Shown here: piece by piece, positions 1-12,575 of the stretch
Layout of the letters: every line of letters begins with the position of its first letter
How positions within the stretch are numbered: the first letter of the stretch is position 1
Assembly: GCA_030549775.1 (NCBI GenBank)
Contig: CM060177.1
Location: 50,033,138 to 50,097,137 of the forward strand
Direction: 5' to 3'
DNA: 64,000 bases
Source: Tamarix chinensis
Taxonomy: Eukaryota; Streptophyta; Magnoliopsida; Caryophyllales; Tamaricaceae
Translations under genes and position numbers: made by a program
Notes under the pieces: generated by a model
Told to the model about the DNA's origin: nothing
The model's database searches: none
Seen by the model: the letters and a program-made list of their open reading frames with translations, nothing else

Positions 1-308
1 AATAGTGGTCAGAGGCGTTCTGCCCTGTGTGTTTATTTTCGGTCCACCGGCTATAATAGTGGGGCTCCTGCGCTCACATGGTCTAATAAAGAACGTGTTG
101 AATGAATCTGAATGAAGTAATCCACGGGAAAAATACTAAGTACTTACAGCGAAACACCATGTAAGTTCGGGGCCAGTCCGGTCCACCGGTTAGAATAGTG
201 GCCAGAGGCGTTCTGCCCTAGGTGTTGATTCCGGTCCACCGGCTATAATAGTGGTCAGAGGCGTTCTGCCCTGAGTGTTGATTTCCGGTCCACCGGCTAT
301 AATAGTGG
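1..308 (+). repeat. Two clusters of CCACCGG...ATAATAGTGG boxes in LTR-a
   Basis: Boxes lie at 1-8 (cut by the window edge), 41-62, 180-201, 233-254 and 287-308. Between boxes in a cluster the spacer holds a short hairpin of form CAGaGGC-GTTCT-GCCCTG. The last box of each cluster runs straight into a G-run and a C-rich tail (GTGGGGCTCC, GTGGGATCCCC). The two clusters are separated by about 118 bp containing AACACCATGTAAG, a motif also found between the clusters of LTR-g, LTR-i and LTR-j. Confidence 0.85.
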
Positions 309-957
309 GATCCCCGTGCTTACATGGATCATAAAGGAATATGTGTTGAATGAGCATATTATTAATGAGATTACAGAATAAGTCTAATTGGACCCTGGCC
401 AGCTTTTATTATATGTATTACCATATGCTGCTTATGTGTATAATGAGCCACTTTATATTTCAGTGATACCATGCTTATATGTTACTATGGGTGTATGGCA
501 GGATTTATTCTGTGGGTTGGAAGTATGAATGATTTTGTATTAACGTATTGTACTATAATTTAATACGTACTTGATGTTATAGTTTACGTCCCTTTCATAA
601 AGTAGGGTAGCGAGACTTACTCAGTATTGGACCCGTACTGATACTACATTGGTTGAATGGGTCCTGTGATGATCCACCGATGGTGGGGAGCAGACCTCTT
701 GTGCAGGTTAAGATCGGATACTGTTTTGGGGTGGAAGGCTTGACCTGAGTGAGTAGGCGGTCCGGATATTTATCCTTCGGGATTTATTTTGTTTAATTGT
801 ATTCACCTTTGGAAGTTGCAAGTATTGTTTTTAGATTTCTAAGGGTTTTGTAATTGACTTTAAATTTCTTGTATCCTGATAAGTGTTTACTATTCGGATT
901 TAATTGTTTGATGGGATTTGAAATTCAGATTTAATTGTTTGACAGGTTTTAGCCTTG

Positions 958-1002
958 CATCTAACATGAGATAGATGGTTGACATTTATCTTGTGTTAGA
1001 TG
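958..1002 (+). other. Terminal LTR hairpin of LTR-a
   Basis: The arms are CATCTAACA and TGTTAGATG, with an inner AGATA/TATCT extension across a 2-nt mismatch. It is followed directly by TGGCGGTAAC and lies 88 nt before the LTR 3' end. The same position in other LTRs holds a hairpin of different sequence. Confidence 0.7.
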
Positions 1003-2793
1003 TGGCGGTAACATTTCCCAAATTCGCTTCTAGCTTCCGCTTTAATCTTTCAAAAAAATTTTTTCAGGAGTGAAATTTGGGGGTGTTACAAATAAGATTA
1101 GAATAGTGTAAGAAATTTGACTGCAAGGCTTAAAGTGTAGAAAAGAGGAAAGGTGACTGTAAGGAGTTAAGGATTTCAGTGGTTGAAAGAAAGGTGAATA
1201 AAAGGAGTGATTGGGGCTACTTATAGCCAACTAATCGAGAGGAATAACAGAGGGTTCAAGAACAATTCAAAAACCCTAGAAATTACTATTTAAATTCAAG
1301 CTAAACGGATGGATTTCATCCAATATATGATGACCATAGCTTAAATTGTGTTTATGAATAATGTGGTTTAATTAGGTCAAAACTAGAATATACAATAGAG
1401 GTAATGGAAGGTCAGCGTCCAAGGAATCTTTTAGCTACTTAGAATCGGGCTTAAGATCGAAGCATTGATCTTAAAAATGTGCAGAGGAGAGAGGTGGAAG
1501 AAGATAAGGCTATGGTCATCTCTCCCCACTTAATTGTTCCAATCGACCTCTAGCTCAATTTGAGGCAATATTTCAGGCTAAATGTATCATGAAAATGGTT
1601 AAGAATATCCTAGGGACAATTTAGCATGGGTTGGTAAGGTTCCATTTTAGTATAAGAAATTTTCTATAAAATTGAGTTTGAAAAACATGCCCAGCTCGAC
1701 AAACCAATTGATCAGTTTGGGCCTACCAATCAACTATTATACAAACCAGTCAATCGGTTCCCTCAACTAGTCGATCGGTTTAGTCAAGAAAACCTATTTT
1801 ACTGAAATAACAAATCAGTCAATCGGTCCACCTACAAAACTCATTAAACTTTATTTTCCAATCCCATTTCAAATCAAAATTTGCATCAAACCAAATCATA
1901 ACATTAAATCAAAATCAAGGGTCCACAAATTGGCATAATTATCATTCAAAATTTTCCAAAAATATAGGGTATTATACCAGTAGAATGATTTGGCAATGCA
2001 AAACATGAGGATAAAACAATACATAGCAAAACCAATTGACTAATTGGTTTAAATAATTGATTGTTCATAAAAAATAGTTAATGGGTTTGGCCAAACTAGT
2101 TGATGTGTCAAAGCATAGGCCAGAACCACTATAGTCACAAAACAACCAATTAATAGGTTAGGCAAATTGATCAACTACTCACAAAAACTATTCGGTTGAT
2201 TCATCCAACCAAACTACTATTCAAGCAACCAGCCAATCAAGGCTACTGACATGTGCGATAATTCACATAACCAGTCGATTGGTTATAGTAAACCCATTGA
2301 CTGGTTTGGGTGAAGCAACAACTAACCCCATAATCTACACTTATTAGAAATTCACCAAACTTTTCTAATTTAGTCCTAACATGATTCTATGTCATAAAAC
2401 ACATAAAAGGCATACTCTATATATGAATTCACATAAAACATGGTAGAAAATGGTACTAAAAAAGATCATGCTTAAATTCTCCAAGCTCATGCATAATATC
2501 AAAATACTTGAAATATGCTTAAAACTTTAGAGGTGACAACATTACCACATGCTCAAATCCAAGAACTAAGTTAACACATATACATTACATAAACATACCA
2601 AGAACATAAAACCACAACAAATAATATAAGATGTTAATCATATTAGAGATAAGAATGACTTATCTCCAAGAAAATCTTCTAGTACAAAAATACTCCTAAC
2701 TTGATCACTTTTTACCAAGACACTTAATTTCCTAATAGAATCAAGAATCAAAACAATTAAAATTCCTTTTCAAAACTTCATAAAAATGAAATG

Positions 2794-2850
<57 letters not shown>
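2794..2850. repeat. (TAA)n microsatellite
   Basis: About 19 uninterrupted TAA/AAT units lie immediately upstream of a LINE tail. A shorter TAATAATA follows that tail's poly(A), so the insertion may have hit an existing AAT-rich target. Confidence 0.95.
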
Positions 2851-3105
2851 TATGTTGGGGGCTCTTTTTGTTTCTTACATTGCAACTATTTGGCATGAAA
2901 GAAATCTTAGAATTTTTCAAAATAAAACTAGGCAATTAGGTGTTCTTTTGAGAAGTATTATTATGCATGTATCTAGGATGTTTGTTAATCATACTTATTC
3001 TACTAAGTATTTTAGATGGTTAGGGCTTCTTGATGCTATTGATTGTAATGCTAAGTTGTAATCTCCATTTCAATAGTAATAAATTCTACTTATAGAAAAA
3101 AAAAA
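2851..3105 (+). pseudogene. 5'-truncated LINE (L1-type) 3' end with poly(A)
   Basis: An open frame from 2852 to 3061 contains TIWHERNLRIFQNK, matching the conserved IWxERNxRIFQ sequence at the C-terminus of plant L1 ORF2 proteins. A stop, a short 3' UTR and an A10 tail (3096-3105) follow. Everything upstream of the ORF2 C-terminus is missing, as usual for 5'-truncated LINE insertions. It has no function. Confidence 0.75.
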
Positions 3106-4439
3106 TAATAATAGCATGGCTAAACATTTCTTTCAAAACATAATTCAAATAAGAAAAGTCAAGATCTCCAACCTTTCTCAAAATCTTAATCCTTCCTTGC
3201 TTAAAAGAAAGAAGGTAGAGCTAGCGTTAAAATTAGGAGAAGAAATAAGAGATAAGGATTTGACCAAGATTGAGAAGAAAAGAGGCAAGCCTTTATTTAT
3301 TTATTTTTTTAACAGATATGAAAAGAAAGAAAATTTAAAAAAGGCCCAATACTTAGGAATTTTTCACAAAGAAAGGGAAAGAATGAACAAGTGTAGAAGG
3401 TAAGGAGTGAACATAAATAAGGAATGGAGTTTAAAGACGAGTTGGGCCGACATATAAAAGGGGAAAAGAGAGAATGAGGGTTGACTTTGGTTGAGTAAGG
3501 AATACCAAAGTGTATGAGGGTGAATGATGAGAGTGAAATTAGATGGATGGTAGGGAGTGGGCAAGTTAGGGAAAATGTAGATTGACCTACACACAAATAT
3601 GGCTACTAGAAGAGAGAGCAAAGTGAAGGAGAGTGAAAGAAGGTGAGAAATATCTCAAAAGTATTTTGGAAAACTTTTGAGCTAAATAAATTCAAAGAAT
3701 CATCTAGATAATGTAAAAATAATTCCAAAGTATAAAAATATACTTATTAGCACCAATAGATTTTAATTAGATGTTTTTATGAAAATTAAAAAGAGAATCA
3801 AATTCAAATTTAGAAGATGATCTCAAATCAAAGGGAAATTAGTTATGGGTTTAGGTAAACTAGTTAACTAGTTTATCACATAATAGAAGTGTCAATCTCT
3901 TAGGGTATCGATCAATTGATTAGAGCAACTGGTCGACCAATATGCCTGAAACTTATATTTATATTTTTATTTCAAGCCCTTCTCAAAACCAAAACTAATT
4001 TATTTTATATCAAAATAGTTTTGAATATATTTTGAAGGATTTTAGGATGAGTTATTATATCCACAATCTTACATCAATAGCTTCAATCACTATTATGAAG
4101 TGTTTAAATTTTGGCAAAAGATTGGAGGAAACCAAATCAAATCCTTCAATGTCTAATCAAGTTTTAAAGAATGAATTTTAAAAAAAATAGCCTTCTAATG
4201 AACAACACACATGGAATATTCCATAGAACATCATTTTTATTCAAATCTTTGCTACATTTTAGCATAAATGCAAGCCTACCATTTTCTAAGAGGCTCTCAA
4301 GCAATACCTTACCTATGTGGTGAAAAGGTAATGTTTAGAATGGGTCTTTCTAAATGTAAATCAAGCAAATTTTGAAAAATAAGTGTACCTAGGATTCGGA
4401 TAGAGGCTTCCATAAGCTCAATACATATGGTTCAAACCA
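3106..4439. other. No gene; purine-rich and AT-rich repeat remnants
   Basis: A purine-rich block (about 3190-3650) has overlapping open frames on both strands whose composition is biased and which lack recognisable motifs. The remainder is AT-rich with two CGATTGGTT-type motifs near 3840-3950. I see no coding signal. Confidence 0.6.
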
Positions 4440-4806
4440 ATTAATATACCAAACATTTTAAGGGAGTTTGTTTAGTAATTCATAATCACAATGGTGAATG
4501 GATCATAGGAACTTAAAGAACTATGAAAAAAACATAAATAGTCTCATTGATAAATAAATGACTCTCTATGATGATCTCAATACAACTAAAACTTTAGGAA
4601 TCAAAAATTTGATCATTAAATGTGATGTTGAATCTATGCTTACTTTACTTAGAAATACTCCATCAACTCACTCCTTTTCTCCTCTTTTTTCTAGCTGTAG
4701 GGAATCTTTGATGTTCTTCATTAAGGTAGTAGTTTCTTATGTATATATAGAAACCAATCAATTTGATGGTAAGTTTTCCAAATATTTAATTGAAATGACT
4801 TTTTAA
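4440..4806 (+). pseudogene. RNase H-like domain relic (plant LINE / RVT_3 type)
   Basis: The frame from 4558 to 4806 reads LGIKNLIIKCDVESMLTLL, then SPLFSSCRESL and VSYVYIETNQFDGKFSKY. This follows the plant LINE RNase H pattern of an LxVExDS core, a linker, and an HVxREANxxADxLAK end. Upstream, about 4455-4557 encodes a matching N-terminal piece (HNHNGEWIIG-like) broken by stops. Acidic and histidine residues are partly lost. It may be the remains of a LINE whose other parts have eroded, or a fragment of another RVT_3 gene. Confidence 0.55.
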
Positions 4807-5640
4807 TTTTGTGTTTTTTGATAATTACTCAAATTTTTTGTTTCTTCTTTTAAAATCTTATGTTATGTGGCTTCACAAGACATAACACTAACATGTACAA
4901 CATCATCTTCTTTTTTTAAAAAAAAATTAAAAAGAAAAATTTTCTTTCTCACTTATTGGTTATAACCTATTTATTTTTGTAATTAGTATCCAATTATGAT
5001 TTTATTTTACTATTAACTTTTAATTTAGTTTTTACCTAAGTGATATGTATTTATTATATAATACTTTTTGAAGAAACTATTCTCATGTAACCAAAATATG
5101 ATTATAGTTTTCGAATATCAACAAGGGCTTTTATGCTCTAAATGAGTGATTAACTTATTCATTCAACTGAGTGAGTGGTTCTTATAACTTTATGTTTGAT
5201 TTTTGGTAATCAATAAACTTCATTGATATTAAAAAGAGCATAAGGTACAAACTAATTTGAGACTTTACATATGTATCTAGTTGGTAGAGAACTTTCCTAT
5301 ATAGCTTTTGTTTACCACCTATACTTCGTTTAATATGTATATTCTAAATCAATCATGTGATAATAGTGCTAGGACGCATAACCTTGTTTCAAAACATAAC
5401 CATGTTTCAGCCATCCATATTATATATAATAATGAAGTAGTTGTAGCTCTTATAGCACCATGCATTCCTCTTCTTTTTTTTTCGTGAATGAGAACATCCA
5501 TCATCTACATTTAGGTAAAAAACAAGGAATGAACCATATTCTAAGAAAATTCATCATTCTTTTTCCGAGATTCCTTTTTAATATATATATATTCTATTAT
5601 GAAATTCCATTCCATTCATGTCAATTTTAAACATTTCATT
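4807..5640. other. AT-rich intergenic sequence, nothing recognised
   Basis: About 0.8 kb with homopolymer runs and no motif, repeat terminus or coding frame that I can support. Confidence 0.6.
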
Positions 5641-6513
5641 TGTAATGCTCCAAGTTTTACCAAATCCTAATCTTGGATAAATAATATTCTAACCTAACCC
5701 TAATCCCAAGAAATTAATATTTTTATCTTTTTCTAATTCCTTATTAATAAATCTAAACATAATTCTAATCTTAACCTTAAATTCCTTTTTTTCCCCTTTC
5801 CCTTTATGTTTTTTTTCCCTCTTTTCCTTTTCCTCCTCCTTTTCTTTTCTACTTCTCCTCCTATCATAATATTCCATTTTCCTTCATCATCTTTAGCCCA
5901 TGCCTCCTCCTGCCATATGGTTTTCCTTTCTTGGCCATTATCCCTACCTTTACCGCTACATTTGTCCCATCAAACTAGCTTGCAACAAACACCAAGCATG
6001 CCCCTTGTCTCCCTCCTTTTTCTTTTTCTTTTTTTTTTCCAAGTTTCATGCCTCCCCTACCCTACTCCAACACCCCTCTCTATTAAACCATTCACCCTTA
6101 ACTAGCTATTATACTCCTTCCCTTTCCTTTTTGCTCAAATCCAGCCCAACCTCCCTTTGCTTCCTTCCTCTCCCACTTAACCAAACACTCTTTCCTACTC
6201 CCAATCACAGCTCCATCATCGCCATAGCCACTACCCAAGCAACCCTTATTTTTGGCTTCTTCATCCCATTCATACCCTCACTAGTAGCCACCACTATCAC
6301 CCAACCATTACCACCATCAAATATCATCATCCTTTAATGACAAAACTTAGCCTAGCTCCCCACCATCATCTTCATCACCCACCTTCTTCTCTCCTTTATG
6401 TAGAACTACCATAAATAATCTCCTCCCTATCTATTTTCCAAGATGTTCACCCTTCCTTGAATAATCATGTACCCTCCTCACACAACTATGCACCCTTCTT
6501 CATACAACCATGC
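5641..6513 (+). mobile_element. LTR-c, 5' head of a plus-strand LTR, cut off at 6513
   Basis: It starts with TGTAATGCTCCAAG, resembling the heads of LTR-g (TGTAATACCCC) and LTR-j (TGAAATGCCCC). An AT-rich segment and then a pyrimidine-rich block (about 5780-6500) follow, the same order as in the complete LTRs. It stops where minus-strand LTR-d begins. I could not find its continuation beyond 11665. Open frames in the C-rich block are compositional. Confidence 0.55.
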
Positions 6514-6604
6514 TGTAACACCCCCAAAATTTATTAGTAAAAAATTTCAATTTTAAAAGTTACATGCGAAAGCTAAGACATTAAATTTTTGGGTGTTACT
6601 GCCA

Positions 6605-6649
6605 CACTTAATATCAGACTAGTTTCCTCTACCGTTCCATTATCAAGTG
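6605..6649 (-). other. Terminal LTR hairpin of LTR-d
   Basis: On the minus strand the arms are CACTTGATA and TATTAAGTG, nine pairs including one G-U, followed by TGGCAGTAAC. It lies 91 nt before the LTR 3' end at 6514. Confidence 0.65.
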
Positions 6650-7238
6650 CTAAGGTTAAAACATTACTTTACTTAAATTCAAGAATACAATTATAAATCA
6701 AAGTAGCAAAATAGTTAAGGAGATTGATTTACCTTTCAAATAAAACCCACTAATTGTGGTTACAAAGATGTCAATGAAAAGGAAATATAGAAAACCTTTA
6801 GTTCAAGTTACCAAATAAAACTCCAGATAACCCTATACTCCTAACCTAAAGGATAGCCTTGAATAGAGCTTGCAAGCTAACTTACAAAAACTACTACTCA
6901 TTGAATAAGTAAGGGTCCAAGAAATAAACCCTTCAATATAATAGTACCAAGTAACCCATTATATAAGGCTAATATGCAAGGCCCACATGGAACACATCAA
7001 ATGCATCATAACAATCACATGAACATTTATATACATATAGTAATTGAAATATGATAGTCATTCATATAACCACATGCATCAATATCATATGCTATAAATA
7101 CTCATTCTCCAGAAAATAACTGAAACTTACTAATGGAACATCTAAGTGATGCTCTTTGTAGTATAATTAGAAAGCCACATCATTCTCAACAACAGACATA
7201 ATTCTCTTAATCAACCCACATCTTCTCAATTCATAAGT

Positions 7239-7355
7239 AGGCCCATCAACACAACCAATGCACATATCATCATAAGTAGGCACAAAGGTTGCTACCGAAT
7301 CATAGGTAGGCGCAAAGGCAACTACCAACTCATAGGTAGGCATAAAGGCTACTAT
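7239..7355 (-). repeat. Short tandem repeat in LTR-d
   Basis: About three copies of a unit near 33 bp containing CATAGGTAGGCACAAAGG. A longer related repeat (about 70 bp, two copies near 7430-7570) follows and resembles the four-copy array in LTR-e. Confidence 0.6.
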
Positions 7356-9969
7356 CTAATTATTCCATGAATCATTTTCATTCAATTATCAAGCATTTTT
7401 TAGTTTTTTTTTACTCATGAGGAGATCAACGGACCTAGAGACACTAAGGTACTCCAGTCATACTAACATATAAAGGTAGTATAGTATCTTATTGAATATC
7501 AACCTATGGATGCATATGTATCCTGGTTGCATTGGTATACAAAAGTACATAGTACCTTATCAACAAGGATGCCTAATCCATAATTATGCATATCCCCTAC
7601 TTAGGTCTGTAGAACTGAATAGAGTAATATGTAGGGCTTACCTGGGGCATTAAGGCACACCAAGAAAATCCACAAATAATCATGAGCTAAACCACGTCTT
7701 TAGGGTAGCAACCCCTAAAGAGCCACCATTCCTGATCTCAAGGTATTTTACTTTAAATATTAGTATTTTATGAGGGTGATTGTGAAAAGCACACATTATT
7801 CACATATAATCTATTCTTCATGCTTAACTATTTTTATTTGCTTCCAACGTTATGAGGTAACCAAAATCAAGATTGCTATCAATGTCAACATGAAAAAGTC
7901 TATTAAGGACATTCTAGGCTCAAATACTCACACTTAAGAACTTTAAGTTAAAATGACCAAACACCCCTAAGGCTAAGGTTACAACTTTACCATCCATTCC
8001 CATCACAAATTTCATTTTATTTTATTAATTTGCTATAAAAAGATCAAAAAGCCATAATTAAATTATTTCTCACATAATTAAGTTACCTGATAGACTAAAT
8101 GACCATTTTGCCCTTATACACCATTCTACACATAAAATCCAAACATGCACTTAAGTAGATTATATCGATTCATTAATTATTATCAAAGCTCAAGGTATTA
8201 GTGCAATAAATAATCAACTCATGATTTTATACACATTGGATTCAAGGATCCTACTATTCTCAACTACTAGAGTGGTAAATAAGTACAACTTCTAAGGTAG
8301 GATGTTTCTGACAACTATTATCACCACTGGATTAGTAATCAAGGTACAACTGGTAGTACAACTGGTCCTAACCCATGTGGTATTCTACTATAAGTAATTA
8401 GTATCTTACCAAGGGTTATTGTCATCCAATAATTTAATTTACTTAATTTTAGGACCGTATTATACTCATAAATGGAATGATATAGGGTACAGTTTCTAGG
8501 ATAAGATGCTCTTTACCACTATTCTCTCTAGATAGATTGGCAAATACAACTAGGCTCAACTCAAGTGATCTTTTCACTTTAAGTGATTAGTGTATTATTT
8601 GTATTTTGTTTATTCCATATTCAACAACAAATATGCACACATATCACATGCATGTGTCTCCTTCCCTACTACCACCTTGGGACAACCTTGTTCCTTTAGA
8701 AACCTTAATTTCATAACTCTGGTTCATCCTTACCTCTAGTATCCCTTTTGAGTCCCCAATTTATCCAAAAAACCTTAATATGTCATGCTTAGCATCAAAT
8801 AATGCTTTGCATACATGTCTATTAGAATAATCACCATAGTATATACAAAATTATAAAAATGACCCTAGACCATATAATATTGATAATCATGCTGAAATAG
8901 ATGATACCAAGATAACAAATCCTTATTCTCATATTTAACATCAAATAATAATTACCATGCATGTTTATTAGAATAATCACCATAGTATGTTTAAAATTAC
9001 CAAAATATCTCTAGATCATAAAGTGTTGATATTCACATTGAAACATGTATTTCTAATGGCACAAACCCCTAATCTTATACTCCACATCAATTTACACTTA
9101 TCATGCATGTTTTTTTTAGGATAACCACCGTTGTACATTTAAAATTACCAAAATACCTCTAGATCATATAATATTCATAGTCACACTGAAATAAGTGTTA
9201 CTAAGACCACAAACCCCTATTCTCATTCTCAACATCACCTAACACTTATCATGCATATTTATTAGGATAACCACCATTGTATGTTAAAAATTACTAAAAT
9301 GCCCAACACCAAATAATTTTGATATTCATGCTCAACCATGTGCTCTTAAGAAATTAAACCACCGTCTCCATTATTAGCATTATTTATAACACATTAGGCA
9401 TCCTAGTTAGGGTTAAATATCATGATATGTCTAAATGACCAAATTGTGCATAAGGCTCATGGTGGTAATAAAATTATTACAAGTGTGTCTATACGTACTT
9501 AATGTAATATTTTTACATGCACATAACATACAAAACCACTTCCCAATATTAGGCCCTTTTTATCACACTTCCACACACAACATTTTATATAGAACAACAT
9601 GCATTCTTTTTCTATTTTCCAAGATAACACTAATAATCATAGAAATATTTGTAACAAGTCATATCTAACACAAAATCGCATGTCAAAACCCTAATGTGAT
9701 AACATATGATATCTAAAATTTTTAGTGGAGTATAAATTTTACTTGATTTCCAGCAAAAACAAACTTTACAAGCAACCGACTAAAAATGATTAGGCTCAGT
9801 TAATAAAATTTTGCACCTAAAAATAATATCATAGATACTATATTAATATTTGATAAATGAAATAATAATTTTTATTAAAAATATTTATTAAATATAAAAT
9901 TACCAAACTGCCCTAATACTTTAAGTATTACTTAAAATAAATAAAAATACAAAGCACAACTCATGATGT

Positions 9970-11345
9970 GTGTGTAGTGTGAGACATGCATACAAAAGGG
10001 AGTGGGATAGTTCGGGTAAGGTTGGAGTGGTGGTTGGATGTGTTGGTTTTTGTCCTTTGGTGAAAGAGGTGGGGGTGGAGATGGCTAGTGGTTGGAGGGT
10101 GTGGTATAAGTGGTTAAAGGGAGGTGGCAGGGGTGGCATAGATTATAGGGAGAAGTGGCGTAGAGAAGGGGAAAGAAGAAGAAGAAGAAGGAGAAAAGGA
10201 AAGGTGGTGTTAGGGTGGTTGTGGATGAAAGTTTAGGAGTGGAGGCTAAGGCGGTTGTGGTTGCGGTAGGTAGCTGGGGGAGGTACCATGAAGGGGAGAG
10301 GGGAAGCTGAGTATGGGTGGTGGAAGAAGGGTGAGTGTCGAGGGGGTGAGAGGGTTAGAATGGGGTGTGGTGTAGACAAAGGGGCGGCACAGGCGGTCGG
10401 GGTGTGGTGGAGAGGGAGGAACGGAGAAGGAGAGGGAGGCAAGATGAAATGAAGGTAAGGAGAGGTAGATAAGGTTCTACTAATGGTTTTGGGGGGTAAT
10501 GGGAGTGGTGGTTGCGGTGGGAACGATGGTGGATGGCGGCGTGAAGGGCAATGATAGGTGAGAAGAGGTTGATCGAATAGCTAACTTTGCATAGCCAAGG
10601 CGGCTTGTGCAGGAAGAATTGAGGGTGGTGCGTCTTGTAGTTTGGTGGAGGGTGGTGCAAGGAGTGGTTTGGGAGGTGGCTCAGGTAGCGATGTTGGGCG
10701 ACGGCAACGAGGTGGTCATCTGAATAGGCAGTGGCACAACAAAGGGAGGATTTTCTAGGCAGGGAAAAAAGATCGAATGGGGGAGGTTAAGGGGTATTTA
10801 TAGGCCATTAAAAAGGAAAATGATAGTGGGGGAAGAGGGGAAGAGAGTGACGTGTGTGGTAGGTCTCCGGGTGATGGCGCACGACCGGTATAGGCCTACA
10901 AAGTTGCAGGTCCTGTCTGGTCGAGGAAGGAGAAAGAAAGGGGGAGAGGGGCACACGTGAAGAAATAGAGGAGGGTTGAGTGGGTCGAGTAGGGAGAGGA
11001 ATTGACGGGGAAGAGAGGGGAGGTGGTAGGTCGACATGCAATGTTGTAGGGGCCACATGCCTGCACAGGGAAGGAGCGGGGAAAGAAGAAAGACCGGGAA
11101 AGAAGAAGGAAGAAGAAAGGAGGGAGTGGACCAGCCAGCCTAGGGGAGAAAGAGAGAAAGAAAAAGGAAGGGAGCTGGGCGGGTCGCGATGGGTTGAGAG
11201 GGAGAAAAAAAGTAGTCTTAGGTTGTTCAGGGGAAGAAAAGAGAGGGAGGGAGGTTTGTGCTACGAGGAAGGCTAGCCTAGATAGAGGGGGGGGGAAGGA
11301 AAAAAAAAGGAGAAAGGAGAGGAAGGAAGGAAAAAAGGAAAAAGG
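9970..11345 (-). other. Pyrimidine-rich (minus strand) leader block of LTR-d
   Basis: A purine-rich, G-heavy 1.4-kb block on the plus strand ends abruptly against AT-rich sequence at about 11345. It is the counterpart of the C/T-rich blocks at 23690-24960, 46440-47470 and 52110-53330. Several open frames of 70-100 codons occur on both strands with low-complexity translations (Pro/Ser/His on one strand, Arg/Gly/Glu on the other), so I do not call genes. Confidence 0.7.
10795..10802 (-). promoter_or_regulatory. TATA-like box of LTR-d
   Basis: On the minus strand this reads GGCCTATAAATACCCC, about 865 bp into the LTR. LTR-i has CCTATAAATAGCCCC at a comparable depth. It is a plausible U3 core promoter, from sequence only. 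Confidence 0.45.
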
Positions 11346-11665
11346 AAAAAGGGATAAGGAAAAATAGATGGGTTGGGGTATTTAGAACATTTTGGTATTT
11401 TTGAATATTTAAAATAATAATATTTTAATAAAATAATAAATAAATTTTCCTTTTAGATTAATTTAGGATATTTTGAATGATATTTCCTCAATTCCATTTT
11501 AATTAGCAAACACCTTAATTTTTTTAATTAAATTATTTATTATTTTTCTCTTGGTTTTGCCTTAATTACTTTCTCTTATTTTAATAAAATAATTCATTGA
11601 ATTAATTTTCCTAATAAATCCTTATTTTGCTATAATTTCCTAAATTAGGGTTTTGGGATATTTCA

Positions 11666-11864
11666 ATCAACATCTAATCCAAGGTCGAGACCAAAACCAT
11701 AAAAAACCTATAGATGTAAAATAGAAATATTTTAGATACAATAAAAAAGGTTTTACAACACTTAAAATATCAAAATGTACCTTAAGAACCAAACATAAAA
11801 TCAATCAAGGGATATTATATTTAACCTTAACTCTATGATCCAAACCTAAGCTACCACTAAAACA
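11666..11864. other. Short unassigned spacer between LTR-d and LTR-e
   Basis: AT-rich sequence with no purine tract at 11665. A weak ACTCTATGATCCAAACC near 11830 could be a decayed complement of a Met primer-binding site, but the match is poor. Confidence 0.4.
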
Positions 11865-12294
11865 TGTAACAACCTGAAACTGATAGTATTAGTACATCAT
11901 CTTTATACTAAGTAAATGATAATGCCTTTAAAAAGGTATCATGCCCACATTGTATGTAACATATAAATAATCAAAACACATGCTTGTAGCATAAAGATGC
12001 ATGCAATAACAAGGTACAAATAACATGCGATAACATATATGACGTCAGAGACTATACTCAACAACTAACATACTTTATTGTTTTCACATGCATCTCAAAA
12101 CATATAATAGCCATATCATAACCCATATCCAAAAAGGTAGTACACTAATGCTCTATGCACCCACCAACCAAATCAATTCCAAATCAAAGGTAGGATATAG
12201 AGGTAACTACTGAGCCAACAATCCAATATATACCAAGGTGATCAAATAAATTTACTTCCTGGTTATTTAATTTAGTTAAAGGGAGAGGATAAAC

Positions 12295-12575
12295 TTAGGG
12301 ACAATGATGTGTACCTGGTCATACTGGCATAACAAGGCTACACAATACCCTTGTGCTTTAGAACCCAGGGATATTATTGTACACCTAGTTATACTAGTGT
12401 AATAAGGCAACATAGTACCCTTGTGCCTTAGAACCTAGGGGCATTGATGTACACCCAATCATACTAGTGCAACTAGGCAAAAGAGTACCCTTGTGCCTTC
12501 AAACTTAGGGATACTGACATATACCTAGTCATATGGGTGTAACAAGGCAACACAATATCCTTATTCCTTCTGATT
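12295..12575 (-). repeat. Four-copy tandem repeat (about 70 bp) in LTR-e
   Basis: Four units each carry GTACACCTAGTCATACT-like and CAAGGCAACACAGTACCC-like segments, ending CCTTGTGCCTTAGAACC. On the minus strand they correspond to the two or three units at 27380-27540 in LTR-g (ACCAGTACGACCAGGGTACC) and the two units near 7430-7570 in LTR-d. Confidence 0.75.

Larger units (their letters stand above)
1..1090 (+). mobile_element. LTR-a, 3' part of a long LTR (left end outside window)
   Basis: The segment ends in GGGGGTGTTACA at 1090, the same terminus as the complete LTRs in this window. It carries, in the same order, the CCACCGGCTATAATAGTGG boxes (1-308), a conserved block from about 612 with ACTCAGTATTGGACCC and the CCACC/GGTGG hairpin (674-686), and the terminal hairpin (958-1002) followed by GTGGCGGTAAC. 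No primer-binding site follows 1090, so this is a 3' LTR or a solo LTR. The 5' part and any TSD cannot be checked from here. Confidence 0.85.
1300..4100 (-). mobile_element. LTR-b, eroded minus-strand LTR fragment related to LTR-h (limits approximate)
   Basis: Read on the minus strand the order matches LTR-h: a cluster of AACTAGTCGATTGGTT-like palindromic motifs (about 3840-3950), a pyrimidine-rich stretch (purine-rich on plus, about 3380-3660), then a larger cluster of the same motifs (about 1690-2310). Neither terminus is recognisable. A LINE tail (2851-3105) and a TAA array interrupt it. The assignment rests on motif order only. Confidence 0.35.
6514..11665 (-). mobile_element. LTR-d, complete minus-strand LTR (about 5.15 kb)
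   Basis: The left edge TGTAACACCCCC is the complement of a GGGGGTGTTACA 3' end. The right edge GGGATATTTCA is the complement of a TGAAATATCCC head, and the adjoining AACCCTAATTTAGG matches the head of LTR-i. Inside, read on minus: AT-rich head, pyrimidine block (complement of 9970-11345), TATA-like site, AT-rich middle, decayed boxes near 8250-8540, CTTTAGGG/CCCTAAAG hairpin (7698-7720), TATTCAATG-loop hairpin (6894-6912) and terminal hairpin (6605-6649). The flanking 5-mers (CATGC and ATCAA) differ, so no TSD is visible. Confidence 0.75.

Noticed and set aside
6509..11670. TSD for LTR-d
   Set aside because: CATGC on the left and ATCAA on the right do not match, and shifting the edges by a few bases does not help.
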